Assembly: GCA_030620925.1 (NCBI GenBank)
Contig: JAUXIQ010000186.1
Location: 1 to 5,047, forward strand
From: JAUXIQ01 sp030620925 [NCBI: Nitrospinota bacterium]
Lineage (GTDB): Bacteria; JAUXIQ01
DNA length: 5,047 nucleotides
Reading direction: 5' to 3'
The stretch's first letter is position 1; the number at the start of each line of letters is the position of its first letter. Positions 1-5,047 of this stretch are shown here, in pieces. The notes beneath the pieces were generated by a model, which was not told the origin of the DNA, ran no database searches, and saw nothing but the letters and a program-made list of their open reading frames with translations. The position numbers and the translations under genes were made by a program.

Positions 1-18
1 CGATTGGCGGCCGATTAA

Positions 19-42
19 TTTAGCATTCAATTGAATACTAAA
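19..42. promoter_or_regulatory. Candidate autoregulatory operator (24-bp palindrome)
   Basis: The two 12-base halves are TTTAGCATTCAA and TTGAATACTAAA. They are reverse complements at 11 of 12 positions, with one mismatched pair (bases 24 and 37). The central 12 bases, ATTCAATTGAAT (25-36), are a perfect palindrome. The site ends where the ribosome binding site of the ArsR-rhodanese gene begins, 9 bases before its start codon. ArsR-family repressors commonly bind AT-rich dyads overlapping their own promoter and control themselves. Assigning this site to the adjacent regulator is inference from position and symmetry. The promoter is probably partly outside the window; I see only weak hexamer candidates in bases 1-31. 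Confidence 0.6.
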
Positions 43-47
43 GGAGG
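41..47 (+). promoter_or_regulatory. Ribosome binding site deciding the TTG start at 52
   Basis: AAGGAGG lies 4 bases before the TTG at 52. The alternative in-frame TTG at 31 is inside the palindrome, upstream of this Shine-Dalgarno sequence, and has no site of its own. The start at 52 is therefore preferred. The site directly abuts the palindrome, so a repressor bound there would also lie close to the translation start. Confidence 0.8.
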
Positions 48-51
48 GACC

Positions 52-735
52 TTGGAAAACGACAACAGACGCTACAAAGATGCCACCTACGAGCAGTTCG
101 CCCGCATCGGTAAGGCGCTGTCCAGCCCTAAAAGAGTGGAGCTGCTGGATCTGCTGAGTCAGGGTGAGCGGACGGTGGAAGTGCTGGCGAAGGAAGCCGG
201 TTTAACCGTGGCCAACGCCTCCCAACACCTGCACGTGCTTCATGCCGCCCGCCTGGTGGAGACTGAAAAGGAAGGGCTTTTTGTCACCTACCGTATCGCC
301 GACGAGACGGTGAGCGAATTTCTCCTGACGCTGATGGGACTTGCGGAGACCCGATTGGCGGAACTGGAACAGATTACGAGACTCTTCCTTGAGGGACGAG
401 AAGGACTTGAGGGCATAGACCGGGAAACACTGATTGAAAGGGTTAATAAAGGAGAGGTTACCGTCCTCGATGTGCGGCCGGTCGAGGAATATAGCGCAGG
501 CCATATCCCCGGGGCGATCTCCGTTCCTTTAAAAGAGCTAGAGGCCCATCTGTCAGAGCTCTCAGGGGATCAGGAGATCGTCGCCTATTGCAGGGGGCCT
601 TACTGCGTTCTTGCCATCCAGGCCGTGGAGTTTCTTCGCGCCAGGGGTCTCCGGGCTCTGCGGCTCGAGGACGGAATTATTGAATGGCGTACCCATGGAT
701 TCCCCGTGGCATATGGTGAAGAAGGAGTCGATTGA
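52..735 (+). CDS. ArsR-family transcriptional regulator fused to a rhodanese domain
   Basis: The protein is 227 residues from a TTG start and ends in TGA. Residues about 15-90 form an ArsR-type winged helix: a recognition helix near 52-69 (core ANASQHLHVL) and a wing near 71-83 (EKEGLFVTYRIA). A helical linker (about 87-113) leads to a rhodanese domain (about 124-220) with LDVRPVEEYSAGHIPGA near 139-155 and the catalytic-type loop CRGPYC at 180-185. The usual ArsR metal-site motif (ELCVCDL type) is absent. C180 and C185 are the only cysteines in the whole protein. Rhodaneses carry sulfane sulfur as a cysteine persulfide, so the fusion could sense persulfide or redox state through this loop; this is inference. 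It probably represses its own transcription through the palindrome at 19-42. The DUF2892-type membrane gene downstream is a known genomic partner of rhodanese domains (as in E. coli YgaP). The family call is firm; the signal sensed is not known. Confidence 0.92.
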   Translation: MENDNRRYKDATYEQFARIGKALSSPKRVELLDLLSQGERTVEVLAKEAGLTVANASQHLHVLHAARLVETEKEGLFVTYRIADETVSEFLLTLMGLAETRLAELEQITRLFLEGREGLEGIDRETLIERVNKGEVTVLDVRPVEEYSAGHIPGAISVPLKELEAHLSELSGDQEIVAYCRGPYCVLAIQAVEFLRARGLRALRLEDGIIEWRTHGFPVAYGEEGVD

Positions 736-750
736 TTCGCAGCAGGCTGA

Positions 751-761
751 CTTAACTTAAG
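751..761. repeat. Short perfect palindrome upstream of the DUF2892 gene
   Basis: CTTAA-C-TTAAG is an 11-base interrupted palindrome in the 40-base gap between the regulator and the DUF2892 gene, ending at the purine-rich ribosome binding site (761-770). It could be a small operator, but a site this short and AT-rich may arise by chance. It does not clearly match the palindrome at 19-42. Confidence 0.25.
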
Positions 762-775
762 AGGGGGGAAACATT

Positions 776-978
776 ATGCCTATCGATCGTTAGGTTTTTC
801 GTTTCGCCGGAACGCTCATCCTGGTGAGCCTTGCGCTGCCACTGCTTCACCACCCTTACTGGCTGATATTCACAGCGTACGTGGGCGCAACCATGTGTCA
901 GGCGTCCTTCATCGGCTTCTGCCCGATGGCTGAGATGTTGAGGCGAAGGGGGTGGAACCGGGCAAAGCTTTCGAGTAA
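776..978 (+). pseudogene. DUF2892 (YgaP-like) inner membrane protein, interrupted by TAG and a frameshift
   Basis: A GAGGGGGGAA ribosome binding site (761-770) precedes ATG 776. Translation reads MPIDR, then TAG (791-793), then continues in the same frame as VFRFAGTLILVSLALPLL, a HH-PYW turn, a second hydrophobic helix, and GFCPMAEMLRRRG. This is the pattern of DUF2892 proteins: an N-terminal IDR motif, two membrane helices, and GFCP after helix 2. Near the G-run at 948-952 the reading should move to the -1 frame, which gives GVEPGKAFE and TAA at 976-978, like the usual (G)VxPGxAF tail of this family. With one G restored and the TAG read as a residue, the protein would be 67 residues, normal for the family. 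As written, only a five-residue peptide, or a fragment from GTG 824 lacking half of helix 1, could be made. Causes may be sequencing errors or real decay. The family call rests on motif recall, not a search. Confidence 0.75.
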
Positions 979-999
979 TCTATTACAGGCGGACGATTC

Positions 1000-1086
1000 A
1001 GGGCTTCCCCTTCTTATCCGGCTTAATAAACGGGGGATTGTTACATGAATAAGCGGTTAGAGAGGTATAAAAAAGGGGGAAGCCCT
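1000..1086. repeat. 11-bp perfect inverted repeat with 65-base spacer
   Basis: AGGGCTTCCCC (1000-1010) is the exact reverse complement of GGGGAAGCCCT (1076-1086). Two further pairs can form past one bulged G at 1075. The spacer contains the AT-rich promoter-like patch. In a transcript reading through from the upstream genes, the arms could form a long-range stem; alternatively they may be the ends of a small degenerate element. Function is unknown. Confidence 0.5.
1041..1071 (+). promoter_or_regulatory. Weak candidate promoter for the exporter operon
   Basis: TTACAT (1041-1046) and TATAAA (1066-1071) resemble -35 and -10 hexamers but are 19 bases apart. The alternative TTGTTA (1038-1043) gives a 22-base gap. 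Spacing is poor, so this is only a candidate. It would put the transcript start just upstream of the dyad at 1115-1139, leaving a leader of roughly 80 bases. Confidence 0.25.
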
Positions 1087-1114
1087 ATTTCTCTGAGGGA
1101 AAAGGTCCATATCC

Positions 1115-1139
1115 GTATGAATACTTCGCGTATTTATAC
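1115..1139. promoter_or_regulatory. Dyad or hairpin upstream of the exporter gene
   Basis: GTATGAATAC (1115-1124), loop TTCGC, then GTATTTATAC (1130-1139). As RNA this gives an uninterrupted 10-bp stem with one G-U pair; as DNA it is a 9/10 dyad, and each arm is itself nearly symmetric (GTAT-NN-ATAC). It ends 21 bases before the exporter ATG and 7 bases before the ribosome binding site. No T-run follows, so it is not a standard terminator. It shares TGAATACT with the palindrome at 19-42 (bases 32-39 and 1118-1125), which could indicate a common regulator. An operator or a translation-modulating leader hairpin are both possible. Confidence 0.5.
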
Positions 1140-1160
1140 TTAAATTGAGGAGTGGTTATC

Positions 1161-3463
1161 ATGGCTAAGGGCATCATCAGGGGTTCTATGAACCATCCTG
1201 TGGTTACTATCATAATACTGCTGGTCGTCTCTTTCCTGTTCGCCACCCGGTTCCCCAAAATGAAGGTGGACACCGACCCGGAGAACATGCTGGAAAAAAA
1301 CGAATACGTGCGGGTGTTCCACAACAAGGTCAAAGAAGACTACAACATACACGACAAGCTCGTCCTGGGGGTGGTGAACGAGAAAGGGGCTTTCAATCCG
1401 GAAACGCTGGGAAAAACGGCCGCCATCATCGACCGGATTCTCCAGATTAAAGGAGTGGAAAGGGCGGATTTCATAAGCCCCACCACCACCAATAACGTTA
1501 CCTCAAAAGACGGAACGATGGTCGTGGACCGCCTGATGTCGAAAATCCCCGCCACCATCGAAGAGGCTGAGAAGCTGTTCCGCATGGCAAAAGATAATCC
1601 TCTTTTCGCCGAGAAACTGGTCTCCAGCGATGGGAGAGCCATCGCCATATATATACCCATCCAGCGGAAAAATATGAGCTACAGAATCTCACAGGAGATA
1701 GAGAGCATCCTCTCGGAATACCCGGGGGACGAAAAATTCTACATCGCCGGCCTCCCCGTGGCCGAGGATACCTTCGGCATTGAGATGTTCAAACAGATGG
1801 GCATGTCCGCCCCCATGGCCATGCTCATCATAATGATAATAATGCTCATATTTTTCAGAAGATTGTCGCTGGTCATACCCCCATTTTTCGTGGCCATGTT
1901 CAGCGTGTTCTGGACCATGGGGCTTTTGATAGGCACGGGTTTCACCGTCCACATCATGAGCTCCATGATACCCATATTCCTCATGCCCATAGCCGTGGTG
2001 GACAGCGTACATATCCTGAGCGAGTTCCACGACCGCTACCCACAATACAGAGACCGCAAAAAGACCCTTCAAAAGGTCATGGAGGAGCTCTTCAAACCCA
2101 TGCTCTTTACCTCCATAACCTCGGCCGTAGGTTTCGCTTCCCTGGCCCTGGCGCCCATTCCGCCGGTGAGAGTCTTCGGCCTTTTCGTAGCCTTCGGGAT
2201 TATGGCCGCGTGGCTCATGACCATAACCTTAATACCCGCAACCATCATGCTTTCCAAAGAAAAATGGCACCAGAGAGGCCTGGAAAAAAGAGCGGACAGG
2301 GCCACTCCCATCAGCAGGCTCATGCGCCGCTTCGGGAGCGTGTCGATCCAAAGGACGAGGACCACCATGACGATCATGCTCATCCTCGTCGCCGTAGGCA
2401 TATACGGAATTTCCAGGATCGTGGTCAACGACAACCCGGTGAACTGGTTCCAGAAAGACCACAAAATAAGGGTGCGGACAGGGTGCTCAATGAACACTTC
2501 GGCGGCACGTACATGGCTTACCTCGTCCTGACCGGCGAGGAAAACGACGCCGTTAAAGACCCGGCGGTTTTGAGCTACATGGAGAAGATACAGCAACGGC
2601 TGGAGCTGATGGAGGTGGTGGGGAAAACGTCTTCACTGGTCGATGTAGTTAAAAGGGTCAACTACGTGGTGCATGGTGAAGACGGGGCGTATAACGTTCT
2701 GCCCTCCAGCAAGGAGGAGACGGCGCAGTATCTCTTCCTCTTCCTGGCCTCCGCCGACGACCCCGATGAGCTGGACAACTACGTGGACTACGATTACGCC
2801 AGTGCCAACATCTGGCTGCAGATGAAGAAGGGCAATAACAGGGACATGCAGGGGGTGGAAGCCGTCGTGCGGGAATTCGTGGACGAAAACCCTCTCCCGC
2901 CGGGCATCGAAATGAATTGGGCGGGGCTCACCTACCTCAACGTCATTTGGCAGAAGAAAATGGTGGGGGGGATGATAAGGGCGCTGATGGGCGGCTTCGT
3001 GGTGGTGCTGATCCTGATGAGCATCCTTTTCCGCTCCTTCAGGTGGGGCCTGGTCTCCATGCTGCCCCTCAGTTTTACAATAGTGCTCATTTACGGAGTG
3101 ATAGGGCTTGCCGGGAAAGAATATGATATGCCCGTGGCCATCCTCTCTGCGCTGAGCCTGGGGCTATCCATAGATTTCGCAATTCATTTCATACAGAGGC
3201 TGCGGGGAAGGCTGTCTGCCGGGGATGGGCTCGAAACAGCCTTTGAAAACATATTCGCAGAACCCGCCAGGGCAATTTTCAGGAACGCTATCGTCATAGC
3301 CATAGGGTTCACCCCCCTGCTCTTCGCTCCTTTGACACCCTATCAGACGGTGGGAGGCTTCCTGGCTTCTATAATGATGCTGAGCGCGGTGGCCACCCTC
3401 CTGCTGATGCCGGGAATTATCAAGACATTCAGTAAATCCATGTTAAGGAGGTTTGCTCAATGA
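1161..3463 (+). CDS. RND/MMPL-family inner-membrane exporter, one-base frameshift near 2472
   Basis: ATG 1161 follows GAGGAG (1147-1152) at 8 bases. The first frame runs to TGA 2529-2531 (456 residues), but family-like sequence leaves it at about residue 437 (NPVNWFQKDHKIR) and resumes in the -1 frame at 2474 (ADRVLNEHFGGTYMAYL), continuing to TGA 3461-3463. Restoring one base gives 767 residues, normal for two-repeat MMPL/HpnN-like transporters. Layout: TM1 14-29, periplasmic domain to about 214, TM2-TM6 about 217-357, TM7 401-418, second periplasmic domain to about 600, TM8-TM12 about 606-753. The acidic residues expected in TM4 and TM10 are D281 (VVDSVHI) and D672 (LSIDFAIHF), the likely proton relay. 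The family uses proton flow to move lipids or other hydrophobic molecules; this cargo is unknown. The gene overlaps the LolA-like gene by four bases. As written the product would lose its second half and probably not work. Confidence 0.88.
2469..2477 (+). other. Frameshift site in the exporter gene
   Basis: Frame 0 reads AGG GTG CGG, while the conserved continuation reads GCG GAC AGG from 2474. Inserting one base, for example a G to give AGG GTG GCG GAC, restores R-V-A-D-R-V-L-N, the expected wording of the family here. No X-XXY-YYZ slippery heptamer in the correct phase is present, so programmed -1 frameshifting is unlikely. A sequencing error or a real single-base deletion explains it better. 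Confidence 0.8.
3445..3451 (+). promoter_or_regulatory. Ribosome binding site for the LolA-like gene
   Basis: AAGGAGG lies 8 bases before ATG 3460, inside the last codons of the exporter. It fixes the start at 3460 and gives an ATGA stop-start overlap. Independent initiation from this strong site means the downstream genes can still be translated even if exporter translation stops early at 2531. Confidence 0.8.
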
Positions 3464-4278
3464 GAAGGATAACGCCGAGACTCCTGGTCTTCTCAGTGGT
3501 TCTCGCCGCGCTGGCGCTGACGCCGCTTTCCCGGGCCGCGGGGCAATCGGCGGAAGAGATAATGAAAAAATATCATCTGATCTACTACTATGCCGCCGAA
3601 GACGGCAGAGCCGTGGTACAGATGAAGCTCATAAACAAGCAGGGGAAGACGCGGGAGAGATACTTCACCATGCTTCGAAGGGACGTGGAAGAAGGCGGCC
3701 GGCAGAAATATTTCATATACTTCCACAGGCCGGGAGACGTGCGGGGCACCGTTTTCATGGTGCACAAACATCCGGGCAAGGACGACGACCGCTGGCTCTA
3801 CATCCCCGCAATCAACCTGACCAAGCGCATCGCAGCCAACGACAAGCGCACCAGCTTCATGGGCTCCGACTACACCTACGAGGACGTATCGGGCAGAAAC
3901 CCCGCCGATGACGACCACGAGCTGATAAAAGAAGAAGCCCTGGACGGAAAACAGGTTTACCTGATCAAGAGCGTGCCCAAAAACAAGGGCAGCGTAGATT
4001 TCGCCTATCGCCTGATCTGGATTGACAAAGAGAGTTACCTGCCCCTGAAGGAGGAATACTATAACAGCCGCCAGGAGCTCTACAAGGTATTCACCGCCGA
4101 TAAAATCGAAGAGATAGAGGGGATACTCACCATCACCGCAAGGACAATGAAAAACCTGGAGACCGGCCACCGCACGGAAGTCTCCTTCGAGTCCATCGAT
4201 TATAACGCGGGGCTAACGGACGAAGTATTCTCCAAAAGATACTTCAAGAATCCTCCCCGCAAGTGGATAAAAAAATAG
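3460..4278 (+). CDS. Periplasmic LolA-like protein (outer membrane lipoprotein-sorting family)
   Basis: The protein is 272 residues and ends in TAG. Residues 1 to about 26 are a signal peptide: basic MRRITPR, a hydrophobic stretch, and a cleavage site after SRA (24-26) or slightly later. There is no cysteine anywhere, so it is not a lipoprotein and should be soluble in the periplasm. Recognisable family wording includes YFTMLRRD, DDRWLYIPAINLTKRI (R111-W112-L113-Y114) and SFMGSDYTYED (132-142), matching the LolA-like family often annotated 'outer membrane lipoprotein-sorting protein'. Such proteins have an open beta-sheet fold that holds an acyl chain. Genes of this family commonly sit beside MMPL-type RND exporters, and this one overlaps the exporter by ATGA. 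The likely job is to accept cargo from the exporter and carry it across the periplasm; this is inference. It is not LolA itself, and lipoprotein transport is not shown. Confidence 0.88.
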   Translation: MRRITPRLLVFSVVLAALALTPLSRAAGQSAEEIMKKYHLIYYYAAEDGRAVVQMKLINKQGKTRERYFTMLRRDVEEGGRQKYFIYFHRPGDVRGTVFMVHKHPGKDDDRWLYIPAINLTKRIAANDKRTSFMGSDYTYEDVSGRNPADDDHELIKEEALDGKQVYLIKSVPKNKGSVDFAYRLIWIDKESYLPLKEEYYNSRQELYKVFTADKIEEIEGILTITARTMKNLETGHRTEVSFESIDYNAGLTDEVFSKRYFKNPPRKWIKK

Positions 4279-4289
4279 GTAAGCCGCCA

Positions 4290-5047
4290 GTGACTAAGCG
4301 GATGCTCAACATAAAGGCTATTCTGGCCTTGATCGCGGCTCTGGCCCTCATCCCCTGGACAGCATACGCGCTGGAACCGCCTGAACTGCACGGTTTCATC
4401 CAGGGAAACTTCACGCCCCGGGTCAGCGGCAGCCCCGACGACGACTTCATCCTGGCAGAGGAGCGGCTGCAACTGGAGGCCGAGCAGTTCGGGGATGCGC
4501 TTAACTCCAGGGCTTTCTTCAAGATGGATTTCTTCCACGACGCCGTGTACGATGAAGCGGACCTTGAGCTGCGTGAGGCGCTGGTCGATTTCTCCCTGGG
4601 CAAGTTCGATTTCCGGGTGGGGAGGCAGATAATAACATGGGGGGTGGGCGACCTGATATTCATCAACGACGCTTTTCCCAAAGACTTCTCGGCGTTCTTC
4701 TCCGGCCGGCCCCTGGAATATCTCAAAATCCCCTCTGACGCCCTGAGAATAAGCTACTTCCCCGGAAGCTTCTCATTCGATCTAGTTATAGTGCCCGCTT
4801 TCGAGCGGGATAATCTGCCGGACGGGGAGCGACTCCTGTTCTTCGACCCACTGGCCGCCATCCCCAACCGCACGGTCACCGAACCGGCAACGGAACTGGG
4901 CAACACCGAGGTCGCTCTCCGGCTGCAGAAGCAGGTTTCCAGCTACGATTTGTCGCTCTACGTTTTCCGGGGTTTCTCCAAACAGCCGGGCGCCAGGCTC
5001 ATATCAGCGGATACGGTAGAGCTTTTCTTCCCCCCCCTGAACATCTA
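4290..5047 (+). CDS. Outer-membrane beta-barrel (porin-like, DUF1302-like) protein, 3' truncated by window
   Basis: The frame is open from GTG 4290 to the window end (252 codons visible, no stop). GTG 4290 is preferred because it adds basic residues (TKR) to the signal peptide and has AGGT 9 bases upstream, though the site is weak. ATG 4302 is the alternative, with no visible ribosome binding site. Residues 1-27 are a signal peptide ending in AYA, then LEPPELHGFIQGNF, typical of the first strand of a barrel. Alternating hydrophobic strands follow, with REALVDF, then FRVGRQIITWGVGD (108-121) and SDALRISYFPGSFSFDLVIVP. The VGRQ-x-x-x-WG wording is typical of DUF1302-like and related outer-membrane proteins. 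No cysteines are visible. It starts 11 bases after the LolA-like gene, so it is probably co-transcribed and may be the outer-membrane end of the pathway. The exact family is uncertain without the remaining half. Confidence 0.8.
   Translation, partial: MTKRMLNIKAILALIAALALIPWTAYALEPPELHGFIQGNFTPRVSGSPDDDFILAEERLQLEAEQFGDALNSRAFFKMDFFHDAVYDEADLELREALVDFSLGKFDFRVGRQIITWGVGDLIFINDAFPKDFSAFFSGRPLEYLKIPSDALRISYFPGSFSFDLVIVPAFERDNLPDGERLLFFDPLAAIPNRTVTEPATELGNTEVALRLQKQVSSYDLSLYVFRGFSKQPGARLISADTVELFFPPLNI

Larger units (their letters stand above)
979..1160. other. Intergenic region with inverted repeats
   Basis: This is non-coding once the DUF2892 gene is taken to end at 978. The reading frame that appears to continue to TGA 1046-1048 has no family resemblance and is the out-of-frame extension after the lost base. 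The gap holds an 11-bp inverted repeat (1000-1010 with 1076-1086), an AT-rich promoter-like patch (1041-1071), a 10-bp hairpin-forming dyad (1115-1139) and the exporter's ribosome binding site GAGGAG (1147-1152). I see no tRNA, and no convincing intrinsic terminator followed by a T-run. Confidence 0.65.

Noticed and set aside
1-361. The 10-mer CGATTGGCGG occurring at 1-10 and 352-361
   Set aside because: One copy is inside the regulator coding sequence and the match does not extend further. It is probably chance.
824-1048. Open frame from GTG 824 to TGA 1048 as an independent 74-residue gene
   Set aside because: It starts inside the first membrane helix, has no good ribosome binding site, and its last 28 or so residues lose the family pattern. 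It is the broken DUF2892 gene read through a frameshift.
1074-1099. AGGG/CCCT mini-hairpins as an intrinsic terminator
   Set aside because: Stems are only 4 bp and the following tract (ATTTCTCT) is not a proper T-run.
2210-2473. Start of the second exporter frame at 2210
   Set aside because: Bases 2210-2473 encode convincing transporter sequence in the other frame, and the peptide here is basic and low-complexity. Only the part from 2474 on is real in this frame.
2460-2480. Programmed -1 ribosomal frameshifting in the exporter
   Set aside because: The codons here are CAC AAA ATA AGG GTG, with no slippery heptamer in phase, and I noticed no obvious downstream stimulatory stem.
3493-4170. Long open frame on the minus strand (also others at 202-504, 1689-2072, 2069-2596 and 4244-4726)
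   Set aside because: All lie opposite well-supported plus-strand genes, lack ribosome binding sites and family motifs, and have compositions expected of antisense shadows.
1-5047. CRISPR array, tRNA, rRNA or insertion sequence
   Set aside because: I found no regularly spaced repeats, no cloverleaf-like or rRNA-like sequence, and no transposase-like protein.

Overview
The window is a gene-dense, moderately GC-rich bacterial segment with strong AAGGAGG-type ribosome binding sites. It encodes an outer-membrane porin-like protein and a periplasmic LolA-like protein, so the host is Gram-negative. The gene combination resembles what is seen in Deltaproteobacteria/Desulfobacterota-type genomes, but that placement is a judgement from protein style and was not tested by any search. 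All supported genes are on the + strand.

Bases 1-978 hold a small sulfur/redox-type module. A 24-bp near-perfect palindrome (19-42) abuts the ribosome binding site of a fused ArsR-type regulator plus rhodanese protein (52-735). A short two-helix membrane protein of the DUF2892/YgaP-like type (776-978) follows. In E. coli the equivalent parts are YgaV (ArsR-type) and YgaP (rhodanese plus two membrane helices); here the rhodanese is attached to the regulator instead. The DUF2892 gene is broken as written: an in-frame TAG at codon 6 and a one-base loss near 948-952.

Bases 979-1160 are a non-coding gap with two notable inverted repeats: an 11-bp perfect pair (1000-1010 with 1076-1086), and a 10-bp stem with a 5-base loop (1115-1139) just upstream of the next gene. 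The second shares the 8-mer TGAATACT with the palindrome at the start of the window.

Bases 1161-5047 form a tightly packed operon: an RND/MMPL-family inner-membrane exporter (1161-3463, with a one-base frameshift near 2472), a periplasmic LolA-like 'outer membrane lipoprotein-sorting' family protein (3460-4278, overlapping by ATGA), and the start of an outer-membrane beta-barrel protein (4290 to beyond the window end). Inner-membrane pump, periplasmic carrier and outer-membrane barrel together suggest an envelope-spanning route for a hydrophobic or lipid-like cargo. The cargo cannot be read from the sequence.

Two of the five genes carry lesions. Both indels look like loss of a single G, so either the consensus has base errors or the locus is decaying. 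I saw no convincing undescribed system. The most interesting points are the regulator whose only cysteines are in its rhodanese loop, the candidate operator sites, and the interrupted DUF2892 gene.
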